A stretch of DNA of 64,000 nt. It comes from PGYR01 sp034670025. Its GTDB lineage: Bacteria > Bacteroidota > Ignavibacteria > Kapaibacteriales > UBA2268. This document shows positions 57,153 through 64,000 of the stretch, piece by piece. Position 1 is the first letter of the stretch, and every line of letters begins with the position of its first letter. Position numbers and translations under genes: made by a program. The stretch covers positions 1-64,000 of the forward strand of contig JAXMOE010000006.1 in NCBI GenBank assembly GCA_034670025.1. Direction: 5' to 3'. The notes under the pieces are model-generated. The model worked only from the letters and a program-made list of their open reading frames with translations, made no database searches and was not told the DNA's origin.

Positions 57153-57201
57153 AAGAAATGCAAACGAATATAACTTTAGATAGTTACGTTGGAGATAAAT
57201 A

Positions 57202-57519
57202 TTAGAATATTATTGACAAGAAAACAGCTGCAAAAATCACAATCAAAAAGAATGTAATCATTTCATTACTTTCTGGAATAGTAATTAAAGGCTTATTGTC
57301 AACAAACAAATCAAATGAAACACCGTTAAGATTCATTTTTGTGGTTATTTGGGCGTGTCTTTCTTTTCCATCATCTGTGAAAGTGAATCTGTGATTTGTT
57401 CCTGTAATAGAGTATTTTTCAGAAACATTAACACCATTTACTATTACAGTTTCCTTACCTAAAATAGTATTGTGTAGTTCTATTGTGCTGTTACCATAAT
57501 ATACTGTTGAGTGTTTCAT
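57202..57519 (-). CDS. small tail-anchored protein
   Basis: This 105-residue protein has a beta-rich soluble part (HSTVYYGNSTIELHNTILG... GTNHRFTFTDDGKE) and one C-terminal membrane helix (about 86-105, MITFFLIVIFAAVFLSIIF). It is probably a tail-anchored inner-membrane protein with the soluble domain inside. The family is unknown. A gap of about 70 bases separates it from the previous cargo gene, so it may have its own promoter. Confidence 0.5.
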   Translation of the reverse strand: MKHSTVYYGNSTIELHNTILGKETVIVNGVNVSEKYSITGTNHRFTFTDDGKERHAQITTKMNLNGVSFDLFVDNKPLITIPESNEMITFFLIVIFAAVFLSIIF

Positions 57520-57588
57520 AATTTGCTTGGTGTTAGTTATAAAAATTTTATTTAAATATCAAATGAATTTAAAATGTAATAATTAATA

Positions 57589-57993
57589 TCATTTACTACT
57601 ACAAGATTTTAATTTAATAAATTCAATGAAATCCTTAATCATTTTCCTATCGTCTGCAGAGACATTTTTCCTTGCTCCGTGGTAATTAGTAATTATATTG
57701 CCATGTGATGGATCCGATACATTTCCCTCATCCAATTTTATATCGAGAAAGCAATCAACTGTTAAAAAATTCTCGTATGTAAATAATCCTAACCCTTGTA
57801 GCTTTTTATCTTCATTTTGCATACCTACCCCTTTACTACAAATATCATTATATGACGCTAATTTTATAATGTTAATAGAAATTTCATTACTGCCTGGTGG
57901 GGGTACAAAGGCATCAAAGACTATTCTTTCACTCTTATAATGGTAAGGCTTAAAAATTAGTCTTGAGATTTCATCTTGATTTGATAGTTCCAA
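57589..57993 (-). CDS. unrecognised cargo protein with DPSHGNI motif
   Basis: This 134-residue mixed alpha/beta protein has a conserved-looking centre: VFDAFVPPPGSNEISI, then LGLFTYENF and DPSHGNIITNYHGA. The D-P-x-H-G/A pattern is one I associate with small uncharacterised proteins in mobile regions, but no function is known to me. It begins 21 bases after the 58015 gene, so it is the third gene of a run with 58531 and 58015. Confidence 0.5.
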   Translation of the reverse strand: MELSNQDEISRLIFKPYHYKSERIVFDAFVPPPGSNEISINIIKLASYNDICSKGVGMQNEDKKLQGLGLFTYENFLTVDCFLDIKLDEGNVSDPSHGNIITNYHGARKNVSADDRKMIKDFIEFIKLKSCSSK

Positions 57994-58014
57994 TATTATT
58001 ACTAGAAATTTTGA

Positions 58015-58530
58015 TTAATACTTATTTAATATTGATAGGGCATCGTTTAGTAAACGTGAATTACTATTGATATCTCTTGTAGAAAATTCGTGAGTATGAT
58101 AATTGTCATCTCTAGATTCAACATAATAGTTAATCATTTCATCACTAATTTCAATAGACATTACTCTCTTGTCATTTTCAAAAACTAATTCTATAGTTCC
58201 ATAATGAGTAATATTCAATTCAGAATAATAGTTAAAAAAATAATCATCAACGGATCTCATAATTAATTCTGTTGAAGCGAATACAACAGGATTAGGAAAT
58301 AAAAAATCTTTACTGGAATATGCGTTTTCCTTTAAAAATTTCAAATATTCAAAAGCTTCGTATTTTTTTATTAAACTATTAATAAGAGCACTTTGTAACT
58401 TTGAATAATTATCTTTTTTAATCTCATCTAGTTTGTTAGAAATACTACTGTCGACAAAATCAAAATTCACATTCGAATTGTAATTATTGTCATTAGTATA
58501 ATTTGTTCTACTTATTAGTGAATAAGACAT
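58015..58530 (-). CDS. partner of the TIGR04255-like protein
   Basis: This 171-residue protein has an N-terminal Ser/Asn-rich region, helices in the middle (IKKDNYSKLQSALINSLIKKYEAFEYL) and a beta-rich end (THYGTIELVFENDKRVMSIEISDEMINYYVES). Its ATG comes directly after the stop of the 58531 gene, with no base between. Tight coupling suggests a fixed stoichiometric or functional partnership. No family is recognised. Confidence 0.5.
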   Translation of the reverse strand: MSYSLISRTNYTNDNNYNSNVNFDFVDSSISNKLDEIKKDNYSKLQSALINSLIKKYEAFEYLKFLKENAYSSKDFLFPNPVVFASTELIMRSVDDYFFNYYSELNITHYGTIELVFENDKRVMSIEISDEMINYYVESRDDNYHTHEFSTRDINSNSRLLNDALSILNKY

Positions 58531-59277
58531 TTAATCTCCTTGTTCTTCTAATTTGTTAATAGTTTTATTAGTTACAATCTTAAAAAATAATTCATTCTTG
58601 AAATCTCTCAAAAGATCATATTCATCCCAAACATTTCCCTTTAAATTAGGTTTCTGTTTATAAACATCTATATCAACGAAAATATCTATTGCATCTGAAT
58701 TTGAATTACCTTCTTGTTTTACAATGGATATATTTGCTCTTGAATCCTTTTTATCATTTAACAAAACTATACTATGATAAAAGTTAATTACATCGTTTTC
58801 TACATTTTTTATAGTTCCAATGTTAAAGTAGTCTGTAAGTTCAAAACTATTATCAAATTCAATTTTATTGATATACCTTAATCCAAGTCTATTTATTGAA
58901 GTAGGATTTATTACACTTTCAGCTATGTCCCAGAATTTCTTTGCATTCCCCTTGAAATCATTCCAATTTGTGTACTTTGTGTTCTGTCTAAAACTGAATT
59001 TATTAAGATTAACTTCTATAATTCTATCTTTTTCATTATTAAAAAATGTAATTGCCTCTAAACGTTTAATCTCTTTCTCTGATTCTTGTTTAATTCCTGT
59101 ATTGTCAATATGGAATGAACTTCTAAACGAATACTTCTCATCGATTAAAGGGAAATCTGTTCTTATTTTTTCGTGTATTTCCTTTAATGAATTAATATCA
59201 TCTGTGGTAGAATTATCAAATTTAATCTCTATTACAGATTCAACTATTGGGGCATTTTTTAGTGTTTTTTGTTTCAT
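58531..59277 (-). CDS. TIGR04255-family-like protein
   Basis: This 248-residue protein has the N-terminal signature NAPIVESVIEIKF of the TIGR04255 family, then RLGLRYINKIEF in the middle and a basic or mixed C-terminal end. Members are about 250-270 residues, scattered through genomes in mobile or defence-like settings. I know of no proven function. It is the first gene of the leftward cargo run, about 115 bases from the integrase stop. Confidence 0.65.
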   Translation of the reverse strand: MKQKTLKNAPIVESVIEIKFDNSTTDDINSLKEIHEKIRTDFPLIDEKYSFRSSFHIDNTGIKQESEKEIKRLEAITFFNNEKDRIIEVNLNKFSFRQNTKYTNWNDFKGNAKKFWDIAESVINPTSINRLGLRYINKIEFDNSFELTDYFNIGTIKNVENDVINFYHSIVLLNDKKDSRANISIVKQEGNSNSDAIDIFVDIDVYKQKPNLKGNVWDEYDLLRDFKNELFFKIVTNKTINKLEEQGD

Positions 59278-59392
59278 TATATATCAATAATTTTTTATAA
59301 ACAATCAAAATTAATCATTTTAATTAGTATTACGAACTTTGTTTACAATTGGTTTAACATTAGTTTACTTCTATTGACTTAATATGCTATTT

Positions 59393-60607
59393 TTACATCC
59401 CATTCAAAGCACTCTTAACCTTACTAACCGCTTCAATTTCTGAAATCCTTATATATTTATCAAAAGCATCTCTAGTAGTATGTCCTGTAATTTTCATTAT
59501 TTCGCTAGGAGCAACGCCATTACTAATGAGTCTAGTAATAAATGTACGTCGTGCCGTGTGTGAGCCGATTAGCTTATATTTTTCTACTTCAGTAATAACC
59601 TGTTCATTTTTTACAAAGGACACTTTATTAGTTAGTTTATCAATTCCAACGGTTTTACATAATTCTCTAATTTTATCTAAATATTGCCATCTGTTTTCAA
59701 GTTCATAGTCTTCAAAGCTATGAGTTAAGAGTAGTTCATTTAACTTGTTACTGATAGGTATATATAATTGTTTGTTGGTCTTTAGAGTCGTTAAATTAAT
59801 AATACCGTTGTCTAAGTCGATATTGTTATTATTAATTCTTGAAATATCAGAAATTCGGACACCTGTATATAACTGAAGTAAAAACCAAAATTTAGTATTT
59901 TCAAACTCTATACCTGAATAATTTTCTATTAGTTTTACTTCGTCATCAGTCAAAACCACGCTTTCAACTTTATGGGTTTTTACTTTCAAAGCGTTTTTAT
60001 AGTCTTGTTGTTGGATATATTTTTTCTTAAAAGCATAGTTTAACCAACTACATAAAATTGTTAGTTTAACATTTACGGTATTGTCAGTATTACCCAGAGC
60101 ATCATAACAGAACTCTTTAAAGTCATTAATCAATTCACTATTAAAATCACTAAGTAACAACTTTTGATTAGAGTCTTGAGAATACTTCTTTAGTGTATTT
60201 CTAATATTAATATAAAGCCCTTCAGTTGACTTTTTTAAATGATTTTGCTTTTTAGCATTTTCAATATATAGATCATATAATTGAAAAATATCTAAATTTA
60301 CCTTATGTTTACCAGAAATAAAGGATTTGACGATATTTTTAAACTCATAATCATCTATGTTTGGGTTTTTATCATACAATTCAACATAAGTGTTAAGTAT
60401 AAAGTCTTCTATTTTCTGAAGCCGTTTATTGTAGCTAGAATGTAATCTATACGTAGGTTTAATTCTTTGTTTACGTGAATCCCAATCATTTGTAGGAATA
60501 GAGATTTTAGAAGTGAATTTAATTCTATTGCCTTTGAAGTGAACACTAAAAACGATATTAGTAATATCCCTGTTTTTGTGTGCCAGATACCTATTTATTT
60601 TAATCAT
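59393..60607 (-). CDS. int: tyrosine-type site-specific integrase
   Basis: This 404-residue recombinase of the Bacteroidota phage-integrase type has an N-terminal arm and SAM-like DNA-binding domain (about 1-200). Its catalytic domain holds the first Arg in TGVRISDI, a Lys in LKTNKQL, the HTARRTF H-x-x-R box, the GHTTRDA His and the nucleophile Tyr in DKYIR. All catalytic residues are present, so it is probably active. It is transcribed away from the right end repeat, which lies 71-96 bases upstream of its start. Confidence 0.95.
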   Translation of the reverse strand: MIKINRYLAHKNRDITNIVFSVHFKGNRIKFTSKISIPTNDWDSRKQRIKPTYRLHSSYNKRLQKIEDFILNTYVELYDKNPNIDDYEFKNIVKSFISGKHKVNLDIFQLYDLYIENAKKQNHLKKSTEGLYINIRNTLKKYSQDSNQKLLLSDFNSELINDFKEFCYDALGNTDNTVNVKLTILCSWLNYAFKKKYIQQQDYKNALKVKTHKVESVVLTDDEVKLIENYSGIEFENTKFWFLLQLYTGVRISDISRINNNNIDLDNGIINLTTLKTNKQLYIPISNKLNELLLTHSFEDYELENRWQYLDKIRELCKTVGIDKLTNKVSFVKNEQVITEVEKYKLIGSHTARRTFITRLISNGVAPSEIMKITGHTTRDAFDKYIRISEIEAVSKVKSALNGM

Positions 60608-60677
60608 ATCGAAATATTTATATTTTGTTGAATAAAGCCGAGGGCAATATAATAAATCATTTGAAAGATAAAAACCT

Positions 60678-60703
60678 TAGGACACTTTGTAGGACACTTT
60701 TAT
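60678..60703. other. attR: attR: tandem box at the right end
   Basis: TAGGACACTTTG (60678-60689) and TAGGACACTTTTAT (60690-60703) form a near-perfect tandem pair. The last 16 bases equal the left end. The gap 60608-60892 holds this site and otherwise shows nothing that I can identify. Confidence 0.75.
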
Positions 60704-60892
60704 TTAATTTATAGTGTTTTTAGCTTATTTACCATTGTCAACTGAAATAAAAATAGTCTTTGTAGTCGTTGGTAGTGAGGAAGTCAAAGGAAACTGAAAA
60801 TAATTATTGATAAAACTTTTAATATTTGACATAAATGTTTAGCTGATTGACTATCTTAATGTTTTACAATAGTGCAATTTAAAAATTATTCT

Positions 60893-62005
60893 ATGAAAAT
60901 CGCGTATCTATCTACATTTTATCCTTACAAAGGTGGGATTGCTCAGTTCAATGGCTCACTTTACAGAGCTTTGTCCGAACACCACGAAGTGAAGGCATTC
61001 AACTATAAGTTGCAATACCCAAAGATTTTATTCCCAGGCAAAAGCCAATACGTAAACGAAGACGACAAGGCATTAGTAATAGACACCGAGCGGACACTCA
61101 ACTCAGTGAATCCACTCAGCTGGCAATCAACTTACAGTGAGATTGCGGCATTCAAACCCGATTTGGTGATGAGCAAGCTGTGGCTGCCGTTCCTTGCTCC
61201 TTCTGTGGGTTATGTAACTGGTAAGCTGAGGAAGGACGGAGTGAAGGCAATATCGGTGCTGGGGAACGTAATTCCCCACGAACACAGAATAGGCGATGAA
61301 GCTCTCACGAAATACTATCTGAACAGAAACGATGGCTTTATTGCAATGGCGGAGTCCGTGAAAGATGACCTGCTGACGCTAAAGCCAGATGCTAAATATA
61401 TAATGGGATACCACCCGCCCTATGATCACTTCGGCGATACAATAGACAAACTAGAAGCCAGAAAAAAGCTGGGGATTGCACCCGACAAAAAGGTACTGAT
61501 TTTCTTCGGATTCATTCGTGATTACAAAGGATTGGACGTGTTGATAGAGTCCTTCAAATCGCTGGATGACAGCTATCACCTAATAATAGCAGGTGAATCT
61601 TACTCTGGATTTGACAAGTATGAGCAAATGCTTGCTGACGTTGATGCGAGTAGGGTTACCAAGCTGATAAAATACACTACGGAAGACGAAGCGGCTATGT
61701 GTTTTTCTGCATCGGATGTGTGTGTGCTGCCGTATAGGACTGCAACCCAATCGGGAATAGTGGGTATATCGTACAACTTCCACATACCAGTTATAGTTAG
61801 TGATGTTGGTGGACTGAAAGAGATGGTTGCTCCTTGGGAAGCAGGGGTTGTAGTCGAAAGGGCTGACAAGACGCTCTTCACAAATGCCATTCGTGATTAT
61901 TTCAAATCAGACACAGACTACGTAGCCAACATAGATCAAGCACTGAAAGATCAGTCTTGGGAGAGTCTGGCTAAGAAGGTGGAAGTTTTTTATAATGAGT
62001 TGTGA
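60893..62005 (+). CDS. glycosyltransferase family 4 protein
   Basis: I choose ATG 60893 (MKIAYLSTFYPYKGG), giving 370 residues; a GTG seven codons upstream lacks conservation. It shows the GT-B pattern of GT4 retaining transferases: the N-terminal STFYPYKGGIAQF loop, LIFFGFIRDYKGLDVLIESF at the start of the nucleotide-sugar domain, and the C-terminal E-x7-E-like segment around ATQSGIVGISYNFHIPVIVSDVGG. It probably works in surface glycan assembly. Donor and acceptor are unknown. It may have been adjacent to the methyltransferase before the element inserted. Confidence 0.9.
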   Translation: MKIAYLSTFYPYKGGIAQFNGSLYRALSEHHEVKAFNYKLQYPKILFPGKSQYVNEDDKALVIDTERTLNSVNPLSWQSTYSEIAAFKPDLVMSKLWLPFLAPSVGYVTGKLRKDGVKAISVLGNVIPHEHRIGDEALTKYYLNRNDGFIAMAESVKDDLLTLKPDAKYIMGYHPPYDHFGDTIDKLEARKKLGIAPDKKVLIFFGFIRDYKGLDVLIESFKSLDDSYHLIIAGESYSGFDKYEQMLADVDASRVTKLIKYTTEDEAAMCFSASDVCVLPYRTATQSGIVGISYNFHIPVIVSDVGGLKEMVAPWEAGVVVERADKTLFTNAIRDYFKSDTDYVANIDQALKDQSWESLAKKVEVFYNEL

Positions 62006-62073
62006 TGGAGTCTGTCTATTTGATACATAATCCCCTATGGAGTTAGATTTACGATAGTAGGTTTCCTTCCATA

Positions 62074-62122
62074 GACTCTTTATCTCGACTACCCTTGGCA
62101 CAAGCGCTACTTTCAGAGTGAC
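62074..62122. repeat. dispersed intergenic motif, fourth copy
   Basis: GACTCTT at 62074 and CAGAGTGAC at 62114-62122 frame a stretch like those at 5181-5215, 11535-11569 and 32651-32675. The gap 62006-62241 has no gene. Confidence 0.5.
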
Positions 62123-62241
62123 AGTGGATTTTTATTATAGAGGATTTCATTTTCAATATCATAAATAAATTACTATATTTGTCAAATACAGTGGAAAAAA
62201 GTATATTTAGAGACTCTAATTGCAACAACTTAATAAAAACT

Positions 62242-64000
62242 ATGAAAAATAAAGCTTACCTGCTACTGATTATTCTTTTGGCTACTGCTACCTAATCTTT
62301 TTTCCAAACAGATACCGGGAAGTTCAGGTTATTATTATCCAATGTCAAATGGGAAATATCTAGTATTAGACTTTAACTCACATATTTCTATCTATGATAT
62401 TGAAGAGGACTCTCTTGTAAAGAGTATAGGCTTAGAACACCCAATTTATGCGGTAACAAACGAACATTATAATTATTATGAAGAAGGTAATTTAAAAAAA
62501 ATTGATATACACACAGGGAAAGAAATCTTATCTTTCCCTGTATCAACTGAGACAAACAATGAAACCATTAAGAATTTAACTATTTTTGAAGGTAATTATT
62601 TTATTTACAAAACAAGTAAATCATATTATCTTGTTGAGGATACTGATTCAGGATATGAGTTTACCTATTTATTTGAGATTGCTGATGACTTTATGTTTGG
62701 CAACAATAAAGGAATTTATTACAATGATGGTCAGATAATTTATATTGATGATGATGGCTTTCCTAAAAGCATTTCTCATGAATTTGAAAATGGGGTAGAA
62801 GCATTCTCCTATAAGGATGGTTATATTATTTACAATTTGCAAGTAGACGGTATTGACTATATTGCGTCTTATAACACTGTAAATAAAATTAAACGAAGAG
62901 TAGAACATAGTGAAGCATACCGACTAAAAATAGTTGGTGATAAGGTAGTCACTTACAATAATATTTTATGGAGAAGCTTATCTGTAATGTCATTTGATTT
63001 ATTCGAGTATTTTGTATTTCAAATGTCCGAAATGTTTCCTATTAATTATTTAACTGTGTTTGATGATAGTAGGATAGTCGCTACTTCGGAAACAAATTTA
63101 ACTTCTTATATGTTGAATTTAGATAATGAAACAAAAAAGCAAATAAATAGAAACACTTCAAATATAGAGGCGTTTACTTTTTCAAAAGATTCAAAATACA
63201 TAGCTGTTATCAATGGTTCATTAGTTCCAGATTTAGGGAATAAATTATTCAAGGTTATTGAATTAGAAACTAATAATATAGTCTATGAATATTATTACAG
63301 TACTGAGAATTTTATTGAACAAATGTTCTATAATGACGAACATGGTTTTGTATTCCAAAGTGGTGATTATGAATTAAGTAGTTTTCTTCCAAATCACGAC
63401 TCGGAAATAAAAAGTATAATCAAAACAGAAGAAGAAATCACTTCACATAACCTAAATGATGAATTATTGTTTGTAGGGCATAATAATCAGTTCGATATGT
63501 ATAACCTATCTGAAATGAATAATATATACCGCAAAGAAGTTAACGGGAAGATAGATCTTATTAGATTTAATTCTAGGTGTGTTATCTTTAATAATTTAAT
63601 TGGTTTCGAAAACAATGGAAGAGAATCAACATTATATAGATTGAACTTACATGACTTTGAATTAGATAGTATTAATTTGGGTAGCCATATTAATTTGAAA
63701 CTTGGTCAAGAATCGGCTCCTCAATTTGGAGTCAATGAAAAATATCTTTACAAAATACGAAAATATAATACTGTTTGGTTCTTAAGATTAGACCAAGAAA
63801 AATTAGGTGAAAATAGAGTTGAATATGGTGAAGAATTTGGAACAATTATATCCATAAATGACTCAATTTATGTTTGTACAGCAAGAGATGATCCATATTT
63901 TATAAAAAAGGTGAAGTTCGACTATGATGAGTTAACATACGAAGTTCTAGAAGACTATCCGATTGATATTCCTAAAATTACATATCCTTGGGGAAGTACT
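62242..64000 (+). pseudogene. partial secreted beta-propeller-like protein with frameshift in the signal peptide
   Basis: ATG 62242 opens a signal peptide (MKNKAYLLLIILLATAT) that hits TAA at 62293. A different frame, open from 62270, carries on through the signal-like WLLLPNLFSKQ and then without a stop to the window end (over 550 residues). A one-base change in the CTTTTGG run near 62275-62281 would join them. The body has WD40/propeller-like repeats (GKYLVLDFNSHISIYDIEEDS, AFTFSKDSKYIAVING). The C-terminus, perhaps with a T9SS domain, is outside the window. It may be a pseudogene, a phase-variable gene or a sequencing error. Confidence 0.6.

Larger units (their letters stand above)
47592..60703. 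mobile_element. integrated satellite-like element, about 13.1 kb
   Basis: The ends are the direct repeat TGTAGGACACTTTTAT (47590-47605 and 60688-60703). Contents in order: a repressor (-), two excisionase-like genes, a primase/VapE gene, an iteron-like region, six small genes, five leftward cargo genes and a tyrosine integrase next to the right end. No capsid, tail, relaxase or conjugation gene is visible. The layout resembles phage satellites (PICI-like) or small replicating integrative elements of Bacteroidota. Base composition is visibly more AT-rich than the flanks. It is inserted in intergenic DNA between a methyltransferase and a glycosyltransferase gene. Confidence 0.8.

Noticed and set aside
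47635..60607. Complete prophage
   Set aside because: No capsid, portal, terminase large subunit, tail or lysis gene is visible.
60678..60703. tRNA gene end as the integration target
   Set aside because: No tRNA-like cloverleaf is seen around either end repeat; the site is intergenic.

Overview
The window looks like an AT-rich chromosome segment from the Bacteroidota/Chlorobi-type (FCB) lineage. The main evidence is six secreted proteins, intact or broken, that end in type IX secretion (T9SS) C-terminal sorting domains. Supporting signs are lipoproteins with acidic SCSDD-type starts, a HmuY/TonB/HmuS heme locus, separate HldA and HldC proteins, and few Shine-Dalgarno sequences. I cannot name the genus. 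Two perfect parS palindromes flank mnmG (16583 and 18480), so this part is probably close to the replication origin.

Layout. Positions 1-4900 carry a leftward norC-norB-norQ-norD nitric oxide reductase operon whose NorC has a second cytochrome c domain. Positions 5500-13700 mix housekeeping genes (serS, rpiB) with decaying T9SS-secreted protein genes. These include a caspase-like protein cut by one in-frame TAA and two frameshifted relics. The same stretch holds palindrome-rich intergenic DNA and an HNH nuclease. Positions 13800-22800 are rightward and mostly core functions: purK, an Omp85-type outer-membrane protein, mnmG, an RmlD-like reductase, hldA, hldC, a mannose-1-phosphate guanylyltransferase, an RlpA lipoprotein and a DUF2141 protein. 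This suggests a cell-envelope and LPS-sugar block.

Positions 22900-34300 hold a lipoprotein, a STAND-like ATPase, a tandem GNAT acetyltransferase, two large T9SS cargo proteins (one a glycosidase), a divergent TetR/PqiA pair with a visible operator, and hppD. Positions 34300-45100 hold a hybrid sensor kinase followed by a heme acquisition operon: a T9SS-tagged HmuY-like protein, a TonB receptor, a HmuY-like lipoprotein, HmuS and a small membrane protein. Two paralogous lipoproteins follow. A MATE transporter and a methyltransferase come next.

Positions 47592-60703 form an integrated element of about 13.1 kb, bounded by a 16-bp direct repeat (TGTAGGACACTTTTAT) that sits inside a 12+14-bp tandem box at each end. 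It carries a repressor, two excisionase-like proteins, a primase/VapE-type helicase, an iteron-like inverted-repeat region that may be its origin, several small unrecognised proteins, a five-gene cargo block that includes a TIGR04255-like protein, and a tyrosine integrase. I see no capsid, tail, relaxase or conjugation genes, so it resembles a phage satellite or a replicating integrative element. Its non-coding DNA is unusually structured: a pseudoknot-order leader, three tandem hairpins, nested inverted repeats and a third att-like box in the middle. The window ends in a glycosyltransferase and a partial, frameshifted beta-propeller-like protein.

Three genes (near 6840, 13655 and 18510) have homology-supported N-termini with no ATG, GTG or TTG, but with an ATC where the initiator is expected.
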